Positions 12,962 through 21,028 of a stretch of DNA of 32,382 bases are shown in pieces. Source of the stretch: a virus. Position 1 is the first letter of the stretch. Every line of letters starts with the position of its first letter. A program made the translations under genes and the position numbers. The stretch covers positions 1 through 32,382 of the IMG/VR virus record IMGVR_UViG_3300035670_000849. One strand, given 5' to 3'. Below the pieces are notes generated by a model. That model did not search any database, was not told the DNA's origin, and worked only from the letters and a program-made list of their open reading frames with translations.

Positions 12962-13412
12962 TCTTTTTAGCCTCAAATCTTTCAATAACTTTCACAATGT
13001 AACCGTGAAGATCGTAAACAGTGCCAGCCTTATAGGAGTCCACAGTAGGGCCTAGAGTAGCGTGCAAATGGTCACCAGAAGAATAAGTGCCGGTGTTGCC
13101 TACAAAGCCGATACGCTGACCCATTTTGATAGTCTGACCAACTTTGACAGCAGGTTTCTCTCGCAGGTGACAGTAACCGATGAACAGGGTGCGGTTAGCG
13201 TTAGATTGCACCAACACCCAACCCAAACCCTTTTCCTCAATAATCTTCTCAATTTTGCCAGAGGTCACAGCAGGGATTGATTTACCCTTAACACCTTTGC
13301 CGTAATCGACACCACGGTGAGGGCCGAGTCCCATTTTCTTTCTTTGCTCAGTCCAAACGCCAAAGCGGTCAGTTAGACACGAGTCGGGGAAAGGGAGCAT
13401 CCAGTTAGCCAT
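12954..13412 (-). CDS. M23-type peptidase endolysin
   Basis: 152-aa zinc metallopeptidase of the M23 (LytM-like) family. HRGVD (H32, D36) and the HLHA motif near residue 117 are the metal ligands, and the beta core reads TSGKIEKI and GYCHLREKPAVKVGQ. It would cleave peptidoglycan cross-bridges to release virions. It has no separate cell-wall-binding domain, which is short for an endolysin. It is flanked by two membrane proteins, a compact lysis cassette. ATG 13412 overlaps the preceding stop as ATGGCTAA. Confidence 0.9.
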   Translation of the reverse strand: MANWMLPFPDSCLTDRFGVWTEQRKKMGLGPHRGVDYGKGVKGKSIPAVTSGKIEKIIEEKGLGWVLVQSNANRTLFIGYCHLREKPAVKVGQTIKMGQRIGFVGNTGTYSSGDHLHATLGPTVDSYKAGTVYDLHGYIVKVIERFEAKKNG

Positions 13413-13611
13413 TTAGCACTCGAATCACTACTGCGACAATCGCTGAGCTAATAACAGCAGACAAAGTTCCTGTAAGCCAGGCGCTACTCCAGCGAGCCTT
13501 TTCTAAATCGCGAACGCGCAACTCCAAATCGGCATAACCGCGCACGAGGGCTTTTAGTTCAGCCATATCCTGAACTAGTTGGATGAGTAGTTTATTGTCT
13601 GGTTCGCTCAT
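13405..13611 (-). CDS. Single-pass membrane protein with N-terminal coiled coil (holin candidate)
   Basis: 68-aa protein. Residues 8-42 form an amphipathic helix (IQLVQDMAELKALVRGY, then LELRVRDLEKARW) and residues 45-66 a membrane segment (LTGTLSAVISSAIVAVVI). This layout resembles small phage holins or membrane-anchored accessory proteins placed upstream of the endolysin. It directly precedes the M23 gene with an 8-nt overlap. A holin or pinholin role is inferred. Confidence 0.65.
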   Translation of the reverse strand: MSEPDNKLLIQLVQDMAELKALVRGYADLELRVRDLEKARWSSAWLTGTLSAVISSAIVAVVIRVLNG

Positions 13612-13614
13612 TTT

Positions 13615-13920
13615 TTATAGTTCGGTTGTTGGGTCGGTTTCGGTGTTTTCTGATACAGCAGGAATCTCAGGTTCGATTACAGCCTCAGTGACTTCCGGCT
13701 CAACCGCAGGCTCAATCACAGGCTCTGCCATAGGTTCGGTTTCAGTTCCGACATTTTCAGCCTCTACAGGTTCGATGATGCCTTCACTGATAGCCCAAGC
13801 CTTGTATTCAGGGTTTTCTAGGTTGGCAGGGAATGATTTAAAAGCCCCTTCACCTAGGTCGAGAATGATGTGCTTTTGCTTTCCAGCGATGCCGTCAATT
13901 TCTATTTCTTCATAGTTCAT
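13615..13920 (-). CDS. Small tail-region protein with Glu/Pro-rich C-terminus
   Basis: 101-aa acidic protein. The N-terminal half (EIEIDGIAGKQKHIILDLGEGAFKSFPANLENPEYKAW) is a compact fold. The C-terminal half is a low-complexity repeat of the type EPVIEPAVEPEVTE, likely flexible. It lies between the tail fibre and the lysis genes and may be a minor virion or chaperone protein. No known family. Confidence 0.6.
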   Translation of the reverse strand: MNYEEIEIDGIAGKQKHIILDLGEGAFKSFPANLENPEYKAWAISEGIIEPVEAENVGTETEPMAEPVIEPAVEPEVTEAVIEPEIPAVSENTETDPTTEL

Positions 13921-13922
13921 TT

Positions 13923-15080
13923 TTATAACTCCGAGCTAAATCCGATGTAAGCCGTTGCACTGTTATTGCCTAGTAGGTTCGTCATTCGGTAAGTGGTCAT
14001 ACCAGTTGAAACAACCTGAACCCTAGCGATGTTGCTGTTTCCGTCACCGCCAAGGGCTGCGCTTGAAATGTTGTTAAGTATTGTTGTGTCGTTTACTCCG
14101 ATAGTGCCGCCGTAATCTAATGATGTTGGCGCTACTCTCATAGTTACTTTCAAAGGCACTAACACTGTAAGAAGTGTTGATGATGATGCAATTCCGCTTG
14201 CAAAGTGTCCGTACGCTGTTTCAGCAGTAATGCGCTGATAGTATCTTTGGCAGGCTGCTAGTTCTCCTTGTATAGTTCCAGCGGCACGACTAAACGGGGT
14301 AGCAACCGACCCAACCTCAAGCTGAACCTGCGAGAAAAATACCTTACCAGCAAAAGCCGTAGGCGTCGTAAAACGAACACAAATAGAGTTAGCCCCAGCC
14401 TGAACGGTGTGCGAAATAGTGAACTTTTGCCAAGAAGTAGTAACAGAATGACTGCCCTCGGTTTGGGTCGAAGAAGTGCTAGGAAAACCGTCAATGTCTG
14501 TGCCGTCGCGAACAGCCGACAAGAAAGTTCCTGAACCAGATGCCACCTTTGCCCAAAATGACAAAGTCAAAGTTTTACCGCGCAAAGGGACAACATCGCG
14601 AGTTTCTAAAATTTGAGTGTGAAACAAAACTGCGGTTGTAACCAAACCAGTAGCATCTATTTCTAAACAATAATTGTCAGTAGTTTGTTTGTCTGCCGTA
14701 TTCTGGCGAACTACTAGAGTCCCCGATGTGCGCTGATTTAGGGTAGTGACCCAACGGTCAGCGGTATAAGTATTAGAAACTGATGTAATTGATACGCTTG
14801 TGCCTCGTTGCCAAAAGTCGTGGCCACCGTTAATAATTTTGTTCTTACCAGCAACATCTTTAGGAGTAGCGTTAGTCCAACCATCCGAAGTGTACATATG
14901 CATTTCGTCATTGTCGGAAACATACCGCACCATACCCTCAGAAACCGCAGTCCCCAAAGCCGACCCAGCAGCCGCAGTCCCAGCAAACACCTGCACAACT
15001 TGGTCTTGTAAGTAACCCTGAACATTCGCAGCAGTTACAACCTCTAATGCACTCCAGGTTTTGCGACCTAATCCAGCCAT
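13923..15080 (-). CDS. Tail fibre / receptor-binding protein with carbohydrate-binding domain
   Basis: 385-aa protein. The N-terminal 90 residues (WSALEVVTAANVQGYLQDQ) resemble tail-attachment sequences. The module INGGHDFWQRGTS...YTADRW begins at about 103 and matches the carbohydrate-binding jelly-roll found in many phage fibres, with QVQLEVGSVATPFSR closing it near residue 275. A C-terminal beta-rich domain follows. It would contact surface glycans of the host. AGGAG precedes ATG 15080. Confidence 0.82.
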   Translation of the reverse strand: MAGLGRKTWSALEVVTAANVQGYLQDQVVQVFAGTAAAGSALGTAVSEGMVRYVSDNDEMHMYTSDGWTNATPKDVAGKNKIINGGHDFWQRGTSVSITSVSNTYTADRWVTTLNQRTSGTLVVRQNTADKQTTDNYCLEIDATGLVTTAVLFHTQILETRDVVPLRGKTLTLSFWAKVASGSGTFLSAVRDGTDIDGFPSTSSTQTEGSHSVTTSWQKFTISHTVQAGANSICVRFTTPTAFAGKVFFSQVQLEVGSVATPFSRAAGTIQGELAACQRYYQRITAETAYGHFASGIASSSTLLTVLVPLKVTMRVAPTSLDYGGTIGVNDTTILNNISSAALGGDGNSNIARVQVVSTGMTTYRMTNLLGNNSATAYIGFSSEL

Positions 15081-15090
15081 CTAAAATCTC

Positions 15091-16317
15091 CTAAAAACTC
15101 AGTGCGCCTTGGTCTAGTCTACCAAAGGCTATGTCATCCAAAATCAGGTAGGTGAGGTTTTGAGTTGCCAAACCTAGAGTCACCAAATGCTCACCTGACA
15201 AGTCCACAGTGTGATTCACTCGGATCACTGTTGCATACTTCAAAATAGCTGGCGGAATACTTGAGGGGGTGAAAGACACAGACACAGTGTCACCGAGTTC
15301 TAGCCCGATAACATCCGCGACCTGTGCATCTGTTAGCGAGTTTAGGCGAACTGTGAGCTGATCGAAGCGGTAAACAGGTTGAGCATTTTTCGCCACTAAC
15401 AAAGAAGCAATCTCAGCCAAGTCATCATTTGAGTTGTTTAGCAGACCAGAAAGAGTGGTGTTGAAGATACCGAAAGCCTGCTGTGAAGCCTCATCTGTTG
15501 CTGTGACCTGTGTGCCTGTGACATCTGACTCAACAACAACCTCATTAGCTAAGTCTTCCGACCCATAACCAATTAGCAGGTCTTGATAACCAATGCCTGA
15601 ACCGTCATCTGCAAAAGCAACAATATTCTCGCTAGTGCGGATGTCAGCCCTGTCACGGAAAGTTGCAACACCTGTCTTAGAGATAAAGAACAGACCTTGC
15701 TCAGACCGCTCAACAGTTTGCAGATAAGCCAAGACATTCTGATCTTCTGGGATTAGGTCTGCGCCGAGCTGTGACTGCCCAGCATCAATGTCGCGGTTGT
15801 CAGATGGCCACTGCACAAAAGGGTCATCAAGGATGGTGTTGATGCGAGCGCCAGAGAGTTGCACCGAGGATGTAGCCGAACCGAGGGTTTGGTTGTTTAG
15901 GTACACAAAACCATCTGAGGCAACAAAGGAAGCAATAGCATCACCGTTAGGGGTGTATACAAAGTTCCAGTCATCAATGACACCCTGGAACTGTTGCACC
16001 TCGTCAATGTAGTAGCGCACAACTCGCTTAGGCAAGATGTTCCCTGCGAAAGGTGAGGAGTCATACTCTGGGTCGAAAGCTCGAGAGCGGTTATCTAACT
16101 GCACCACAAAGTCGCCAGCAGAAATAGCATCAAGGTTGTTGTTTTTACCTCGGACTAGCGAAATCTCTTTGACATAAGAGGTGACATCATAATAAGCGAA
16201 TCCTGCCAGAGTGTAATCAACATTATTGAGCTGACCTTTTACAGGGTCATCAAGGGTAAAGAATGGCCCAGTTGGGAGAACTAGGTCAAAACCAATCTCG
16301 ACTCTCTCAGTTGGCAT
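15091..16317 (-). CDS. Minor tail protein (tail tip / distal tail)
   Basis: 408-aa beta-rich protein. LVRGKNNNLDAISAGDFVVQLDNRSRAFDPEY is a characteristic segment of actinophage minor tail proteins located after the tape measure, as are VVRYYIDEVQQFQGVIDDW and the C-terminal domain that ends in LAFGRLDQG-like strands. It probably forms part of the tail tip and contacts the fibre. TAATG coupling with the tape measure supports co-assembly. Confidence 0.85.
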   Translation of the reverse strand: MPTERVEIGFDLVLPTGPFFTLDDPVKGQLNNVDYTLAGFAYYDVTSYVKEISLVRGKNNNLDAISAGDFVVQLDNRSRAFDPEYDSSPFAGNILPKRVVRYYIDEVQQFQGVIDDWNFVYTPNGDAIASFVASDGFVYLNNQTLGSATSSVQLSGARINTILDDPFVQWPSDNRDIDAGQSQLGADLIPEDQNVLAYLQTVERSEQGLFFISKTGVATFRDRADIRTSENIVAFADDGSGIGYQDLLIGYGSEDLANEVVVESDVTGTQVTATDEASQQAFGIFNTTLSGLLNNSNDDLAEIASLLVAKNAQPVYRFDQLTVRLNSLTDAQVADVIGLELGDTVSVSFTPSSIPPAILKYATVIRVNHTVDLSGEHLVTLGLATQNLTYLILDDIAFGRLDQGALSF

Positions 16318-18509
16318 TACTTACTCGCCTTTGCATACTTGTTCAGCTCGGCTTGAATAGCGGCTCCAAGGGCTTTACCGTTAGTTGTGGCATCTGCCTT
16401 GACCGAGATGTTTACAACAGTTCCATAAGCCGTATACTCAGGTCGGTTGATAAGTTGTGCCGCTAGTTTAGCGTTTTGCTGTGCAATAGCGCCTGTTCCT
16501 AGTTCGCCAGTCATCTTCTTGATGTCAGCGAGAGTAAAGGAAAGAGTTTCCTTGCCGGTTGATTCGACAGTAGGAGTAGGTAGCGCCTGAACTTGGCTAG
16601 TGAAAGACTGATTAAAGACCTCAGCCATTTTCTTAGCCTGAGCAATCAGAGCTTCCTCTTGAGCCTTTAGACCTGCAATAAGTGATGAGGTGATAGTTTC
16701 ACCGGCATCATACATAATCTCGGCAGTCTGATTAGCAATCTCATTACCGACATTGTTTAGGTCAGCAAATAGGCTGTTTAGTTCGCTAACAGTTCCAGCG
16801 CCACCCTCGATGATGGCAGCAGCGGTTTGTGAGCCAGCCTCGACACCTGACTGCACAATCTGAGAGTAAAGGTTGCGATCAAGACCAAGTTCGCGCAGGG
16901 TCTTTAGCTGTTGTGCAAACTCTTTAGTCTTAGAGAGAACCGCTTTGAAGCCAGAAACAATATTGCCGTTAGATTTCAATTCCTCAATAGTGCGAGTAGT
17001 TGCAATCTTTACACCGCTAACAATGCGAGTAACTGTTTCGGTTACTGTTTCTGTCTGGCGCTCTAAGAAACTGTTTAGGTTAGCCAAACCAACAATCGCA
17101 GACTTAGTGTCGCGGAAAATAGACTCCGCTAGTGAGCGTTTAGCAGCAAGCTCATCACGCTGGCGAGCCAACTTCTCAAATGCAGCAGACTCAGCATTTA
17201 CATAAGCGAGCAGGTTAGCAGCGCCCTTAGCGCCAATGGTTTTGTCTAGCAGGCCTTGCTGAATTGTGTCGCGGATAGCGTTGAAGCTGTCCATCGCATT
17301 TTGCTCAAACTGGCCAATCTCTCGACCTGCATCAACAAGAGGCTGAATAGTTAGCCCAGCAAGTTCGGTCTTGAACTCAGCCAAGGCCTCATTCTGTTTC
17401 TTTAGAGCCTCAGCAGCGGCACTAGCCTTTTCAGCGAGCGCCTTAGCAGCCTCAGAAACCTTTTTGACAGCAGAAACAGTCTTGCTACCAGCAGAGCCAG
17501 TAACTCCACCGGTAATGGTAGAGATGACAGTGTTTTTGCCGATGTTCTTAGCGGCTTTGTCTTGCTCTTTGTAGATGTCAGCAACAAACTTGTTATAGCG
17601 GTCGAAGAATGTTGTCATATTCTTGCCAGCGCCAGCCCAGTTGCCAGTGACAATCTTGAAAACAGTGTCAGCGATGTCGGTCAAAACAAAAGCGAGCTGG
17701 GCAGCACCAACAGCGGTGGCCGAGATGATGTTGAGTAGAACTGTAAAAGCACTCTGCCCAAATACTCGGCGAGCCAAAATGTCAATCTGCTCAACAGCGA
17801 TCTTGATAGCAACAGCCATATCGCTAAAGGCTTTGCCGAACTCGGCGGTAGCAAAGTAGTCGCCGATTCGGTTTAGTAGAGGCAAGAAAGCGAAACCGAT
17901 TTGCTCTTGCAGTTCACCGATAATTACGCTCAGTCTTTGGAAAGGGTCATTTCTGGCAGCAGCCTCAGCAGTGCCACCAAACTGCTCCTCAAGTTGAGCA
18001 AAGACATCAACGCCTTTCTCGGCCTTGATGCCCAAGCGAGAGAGGGCAGTAGTGTTGCCCTGATAAGCCTTAGAAAGCGCAATAGCGACAGAGTTTAGGT
18101 CGCGCCCAGTTCCAGCAGAAACATCCAGAGCCAACTGAGTGAGCTTAGTTGCATTGCCAACATCGCCAGTAGCTCGCACCAACTGAGCAAAGGCAGGTCG
18201 CAAAACATCATCGGCAACAGCAGCCGAAAGCTGCATCTGTCGAATAGATTCCTCAACCGAACCAATCAGAGCATCATTAGCGCCCAAAGTATTGCGAAGC
18301 TGAGTTGCTAGAAGCGCCTGAGATTTAGCATCCTCGGCAGCAGCCTTAGTAGCTTGCTTGATAGCGTTAGCAGTAGCCGCTAGACCAACAGTAAGACCAA
18401 GAGCGCCGACAGTGCCTCGAATACTCTTAGACAGCCCACCAAAGGCTTTCTGTGCCTTTAGAACGCCAGTAGCATCAAACTGTGAAGCAATAACCGCTTT
18501 AATACTCAT
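16317..18509 (-). CDS. Tail tape measure protein
   Basis: 730-aa largely helical protein, the longest in the window. It has alternating Ala/Lys/Gln-rich helices (KAVIASQFDATGVLKAQKAF), central hydrophobic stretches (AFTVLLNIISATAVGAAQLAFVLTDI) and a TSQVQALPTPTVE region before the C-terminus. It sits downstream of the chaperones and upstream of tail-tip genes, as tape measures do. With the usual 0.15 nm per residue the tail would be about 110 nm, in line with a siphovirus. It overlaps the gp10-like gene by 4 nt. Confidence 0.92.
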   Translation of the reverse strand: MSIKAVIASQFDATGVLKAQKAFGGLSKSIRGTVGALGLTVGLAATANAIKQATKAAAEDAKSQALLATQLRNTLGANDALIGSVEESIRQMQLSAAVADDVLRPAFAQLVRATGDVGNATKLTQLALDVSAGTGRDLNSVAIALSKAYQGNTTALSRLGIKAEKGVDVFAQLEEQFGGTAEAAARNDPFQRLSVIIGELQEQIGFAFLPLLNRIGDYFATAEFGKAFSDMAVAIKIAVEQIDILARRVFGQSAFTVLLNIISATAVGAAQLAFVLTDIADTVFKIVTGNWAGAGKNMTTFFDRYNKFVADIYKEQDKAAKNIGKNTVISTITGGVTGSAGSKTVSAVKKVSEAAKALAEKASAAAEALKKQNEALAEFKTELAGLTIQPLVDAGREIGQFEQNAMDSFNAIRDTIQQGLLDKTIGAKGAANLLAYVNAESAAFEKLARQRDELAAKRSLAESIFRDTKSAIVGLANLNSFLERQTETVTETVTRIVSGVKIATTRTIEELKSNGNIVSGFKAVLSKTKEFAQQLKTLRELGLDRNLYSQIVQSGVEAGSQTAAAIIEGGAGTVSELNSLFADLNNVGNEIANQTAEIMYDAGETITSSLIAGLKAQEEALIAQAKKMAEVFNQSFTSQVQALPTPTVESTGKETLSFTLADIKKMTGELGTGAIAQQNAKLAAQLINRPEYTAYGTVVNISVKADATTNGKALGAAIQAELNKYAKASK

Positions 18510-19078
18510 ACGCGCTTCAACTTCCTGTTAATCGAGTCAGCCGCTTTTTCAATAGTGATAGCAACCTGTGAACGGATAAAAGGCAACTGTTTCTCAATCG
18601 CCGGATAAACATACCTAGAGGCTTTAGCGGGCAGGTTAGCAATCATTCCGCGACCCTGACCATTCACTCGCCTCTGCACAACCTCGCCAGTGCGAGGATC
18701 AACAAACCGCCGAGTCTTCGGATACTTATTAGGCTGATTAGCTCGCCCAGCCATATCCGCAATGTCAAAGCCAACTTTCCTACCCTGACCTGTTGCAGAG
18801 ATAGCGACAAGGTTAGAGGTAGTACTGCCAAAAGCTCGACTGCGCTGTGCAGGGGTGATGTTTACAGTCACCTTTGGCTTAGTCCAGGCAGTTCGCCCAT
18901 TGTGTATCATTCCCGAAAGAGGGGCAACATTAGGCGCAGTTGATTTGATACTCGACACAGCAGGCGCAACAATGCCTCGGATGTCTTTTCTTAGTTGCTT
19001 GTAAATCTCAGGCTCAAAGGTTCGCATCAAACCAATGGCTTCTTTCACACCATAAAATTTGACAATTTCCTCAGCCAT
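18506..19078 (-). CDS. HK97-gp10-like head-tail/tail completion protein
   Basis: 190-aa basic protein with the helical start IVKFYGVKEAIGLMRTFEPEIYKQLRKD and a central TTAPNVAP-like segment, consistent with the HK97 gp10-like/tail-completion family. Such proteins normally lie between the connector and the major tail gene. Here the gene is placed after the chaperones, directly before the tape measure. Upstream is a terminator hairpin and a GTAGAATGTAAG motif with the ATG 4 nt from AAGG, so transcription may restart here. Confidence 0.65.
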   Translation of the reverse strand: MAEEIVKFYGVKEAIGLMRTFEPEIYKQLRKDIRGIVAPAVSSIKSTAPNVAPLSGMIHNGRTAWTKPKVTVNITPAQRSRAFGSTTSNLVAISATGQGRKVGFDIADMAGRANQPNKYPKTRRFVDPRTGEVVQRRVNGQGRGMIANLPAKASRYVYPAIEKQLPFIRSQVAITIEKAADSINRKLKRV

Positions 19079-19080
19079 AC

Positions 19081-19092
19081 CTTACATTCTAC
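19081..19092 (-). promoter_or_regulatory. Repeated motif GTAGAATGTAAG, copy 1
   Basis: Minus strand GTAGAATGTAAG, extended upstream to GCGGTAGAATGTAAG, which is an exact 15-bp repeat of 21014-21028. It contains TAGAAT, a good -10 hexamer, 7 nt from ATG 19078. It follows the chaperone terminator. No clear -35 is visible. Confidence 0.45.
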
Positions 19093-19100
19093 CGCCTAAA

Positions 19101-19127
19101 CGAAAACCCCCCTCGCAGAGAGGGGGG
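19101..19127 (-). terminator. Terminator after the tail chaperone genes
   Basis: CCCCCCTC (19107-19114), a 5-nt loop and GAGGGGGG (19120-19127) make an 8-bp G+C stem. On the minus strand it is followed by TTTTCG. It lies 7 nt beyond the stop of the frameshifted chaperone (19134). This is a typical intrinsic terminator and separates head/tail genes from the tape measure block. Confidence 0.8.
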
Positions 19128-19133
19128 CTATCG

Positions 19134-19534
19134 CTACTTATTCAGTTGCTTAGACTTCCAAATAAGATAACGGCTCATAGTCCAAAGCATACGGTCAGAT
19201 TCTTCCATCAAAGCCCTAGGTGCAATGCCTGTTTCGCAGGCAAGGGTTGCTAGAAACCAATGAGAGGAATCGTCACCGAGTCCGACTATTTTGGGTTATC
19301 CGCTGCACCGACCGACTCAACCAACTCAATCCAGTCTTCAAAGGATTTGTCAGTCAAGCGCAGTCGGGTTTCAGCAGACCAGGCTAGAAAGAGCAAATAA
19401 GAAATTCTTAAATCAGATTCAATCTTTGCAACCGAGATGTTGAACTTGTCCTCGAACTTTACAAGGTCAGAGGCCGAGCAGATAACATCGCGTTCTTCGC
19501 CAGACAGAAATTTGATGCGTAGGGTGATTTTCAT
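19134..19534 (-). CDS. Tail assembly chaperone gpGT, -1 frameshift product
   Basis: Programmed -1 frameshift fusion of about 133 aa. The zero frame (19286-19534) runs to CCCAAAA (19289-19295), directly followed by TAG. A slip from C-CCA-AAA to CCC-AAA continues with IVGLGDDSSHWFLATLACETG and ends SRYLIWKSKQLNK at 19134. The LAxETGI...LMEESDR..W.MSRYL pattern is the well known T domain of phage G-T chaperones, which bind the tape measure during tail assembly. Slip site, stop position and downstream frame all agree. Confidence 0.9.
19286..19534 (-). CDS. Tail assembly chaperone gpG (zero-frame product)
   Basis: 82-aa short form of the chaperone pair. It starts at ATG 19534 and ends with the codons for NPK, followed by TAG. 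It contains a beta-strand start (ITLRIKFLSGEERDV), a helix (ASDLVKFEDKFN) and an LAWSAETR segment. The length is near the usual 80-150 aa. It directly follows the major tail protein gene, the normal position for this pair. Confidence 0.9.
   Translation of the reverse strand: MKITLRIKFLSGEERDVICSASDLVKFEDKFNISVAKIESDLRISYLLFLAWSAETRLRLTDKSFEDWIELVESVGAADNPK
19289..19295 (-). promoter_or_regulatory. Slippery heptamer CCCAAAA for -1 frameshifting
   Basis: Minus-strand C-CCA-AAA in the zero frame, immediately before TAG. It has the X-XXY-YYZ form and allows both tRNAs to re-pair in the -1 frame. The downstream -1 frame encodes a recognisable chaperone domain, which is strong support. Confidence 0.88.
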
Positions 19535-19549
19535 TTTTTAGCTTTCTAG

Positions 19550-19960
19550 TTATGAAACTGATCGGGTCACTGAGCCCACGGTTGGAAAAGTGACATCGAA
19601 GGTTTGAAGGTCGCCCACTGCCCCCGAGATGGGGGTATACTGCGAAATCAAGATTGTGGCCTGATACGCGGGATTGGCCGAGCCAATAGTGCCTGATGAA
19701 GGTCGGATAATTACAGTTCCCTCAGTGCCGATTAGAGGCCAAAGGGTTGCATCAATCGAACCTGCTGCAAAGTCTTGCTGGAAGTTTAGAGTCACAGAAC
19801 CCGACTTTAGACCAGCGGCAACTTCACGCCATCCGCCTGAGCCTAGAGAGGTCTTGTCTACTTCCTCGACAGTCAGCTCAAGAGATGCACCTGCGAGCGA
19901 TGAGCTAATGTCAGTTCCGTTTAGGCTGACATAGCGAGAGGTAATAACGGTCTTTGCCAT
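19550..19960 (-). CDS. Major tail protein
   Basis: 136-aa beta-rich protein. The opening TSRYVSLNGTDISSSLAGASLELTVEEVD, the middle GWREVAAGLKSGSVTLNFQQDF and the ending FDVTFPTVGS are typical of siphovirus tail tube proteins. It lies between the tail terminator and chaperones, the canonical location. It is short for a tail tube protein but complete. It would assemble in hexameric rings around the tape measure. Confidence 0.85.
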   Translation of the reverse strand: MAKTVITSRYVSLNGTDISSSLAGASLELTVEEVDKTSLGSGGWREVAAGLKSGSVTLNFQQDFAAGSIDATLWPLIGTEGTVIIRPSSGTIGSANPAYQATILISQYTPISGAVGDLQTFDVTFPTVGSVTRSVS

Positions 19961-19971
19961 TTTTATTCTTT

Positions 19972-20385
19972 CTAGTCTGCTTGAACGGTCAAGTCGAACT
20001 CAGCCGCCAAGTAATTTGTTTCTGCGATTGTTATTGAGCCGTAGTTTCTCATACCGGTCACAATCAGGGAATAAGCTGTCCCATCAAGTGTCCTATCTGA
20101 TTCTACCGCACCTTTGATACTTTGAGTCCCAGTAGGGGAGCAGTAAGCATCTAAAGTATTTTGTGCCGAGCGTTCAGAGGCTCGACCGACCACAACAGTA
20201 ATAGTGAAGTTGTAAGTGTTTAGGCCGTTGTTGAAAGCCTTGTGATAGTCCACAGAGGTAGGGGTGACAATGGCATAGGGTGGGTTTACATTGTCAGGGA
20301 TTTGCCCAGTAGGGGAAACTCGAAGCCCTGTAATGGTTGCCAGGTTCTCCGCAATCTCAGTTCTCAGAGTCGAGATTGATGCCAT
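19972..20385 (-). CDS. Tail terminator-like protein
   Basis: 137-aa protein. N-terminal helix (ISTLRTEIAENLATI) then GLRVSPTGQIPDNVNPPYAIVTP, a beta-sheet with an FTITVVVGR strand, and a C-terminal LAAEFDLTVQ strand. This alpha/beta arrangement and its position between connector and tail tube fit a tail terminator. 1-nt overlap with the connector. Function is mainly inferred from context. Confidence 0.7.
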   Translation of the reverse strand: MASISTLRTEIAENLATITGLRVSPTGQIPDNVNPPYAIVTPTSVDYHKAFNNGLNTYNFTITVVVGRASERSAQNTLDAYCSPTGTQSIKGAVESDRTLDGTAYSLIVTGMRNYGSITIAETNYLAAEFDLTVQAD

Positions 20386-20993
20386 TAGACAGCAGTCCTA
20401 ATAGTTCGATAAGGGTCAATCAACTGTGCAACATCTGGATCAAGGCGAGAGCCAACTCGCATAAAGCCAAGGTCAGGCGATGAAATAACACCTAAAGGCG
20501 AGTCTAGGCGCTTGAAGATTCGGCTCGACTGAATTACACAGGCTTGCTTGACAGCGATAGGCACAGCAGCCCAACCCCAAACACCAGTGACTCTAACTAG
20601 CGCATCTTGACGGCCAGAAGAATAGAAAGGGAAAGCATAGTCACCGACAGCGCGGATAGCGTTGTAAGGCTGAGTAATGCCATCGGCTACACCATTTAGA
20701 GGCTCTAGCTGATAGTCATTAGCAGTCCAAGTGGTGTAAGTGCCACCAACTTCATCGGTGGTGGCAAGCGTGGTTAGACTCTGCAAATCCTCAATAGCGG
20801 TGAGGTAAGAGTCATTAGCAGTGAAGTTCTTTGTTGCTGTTCCAGCGTTGTAGAAATAGCGCCCTGAGTAGCCGTCAATCGCGCGAGAGGCAGACTCAAC
20901 AGCCATCTCCAATAGGCTGTCATCTACGGAATCGGTTATGCGGAGTGCAGCCTTAATTTCCGAAAGTGAACAGTAGCCCTGTGTTATTGCCAC
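20385..20993 (-). CDS. Head-tail connector (gp6-like adaptor)
   Basis: 202-aa protein. The N-terminal helical part has the pattern SLSEIKAALRITDSVDDSLLEMAVESASRAIDGY, a clear match to phage gp6-like head-tail adaptors. A beta-rich extension follows (LTTLATTDEVGGTYTTW), with a late helical segment (AVKQACVIQSSRIFKRL). It would sit on the portal as a ring. The start is GTG 20993 with GAGG upstream. It follows the second GTAGAATGTAAG motif. Confidence 0.82.
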   Translation of the reverse strand: MAITQGYCSLSEIKAALRITDSVDDSLLEMAVESASRAIDGYSGRYFYNAGTATKNFTANDSYLTAIEDLQSLTTLATTDEVGGTYTTWTANDYQLEPLNGVADGITQPYNAIRAVGDYAFPFYSSGRQDALVRVTGVWGWAAVPIAVKQACVIQSSRIFKRLDSPLGVISSPDLGFMRVGSRLDPDVAQLIDPYRTIRTAV

Positions 20994-21013
20994 AATTACC
21001 TCGCTTATCTCTA

Positions 21014-21028
21014 CTTACATTCTACCGC
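21014..21028 (-). promoter_or_regulatory. Repeated motif GCGGTAGAATGTAAG, copy 2
   Basis: Exact 15-bp repeat of the copy at 19081-19095, 5' of the connector gene. It lies at the end of the cytidylyltransferase gene. TAGAAT could be a -10; a GAGG Shine-Dalgarno and GTG 20993 follow. Confidence 0.45.

Noticed and set aside
13583-13915. Plus-strand Ser/Gly/Thr-rich frame of 110 codons
   Set aside because: Mirror of the Glu/Pro repeat gene on the other strand. The repeats create an artificial frame.
16873-17205. Plus-strand frame of 110 codons
   Set aside because: Lies within the tape measure gene, which has convincing coding content on the minus strand.
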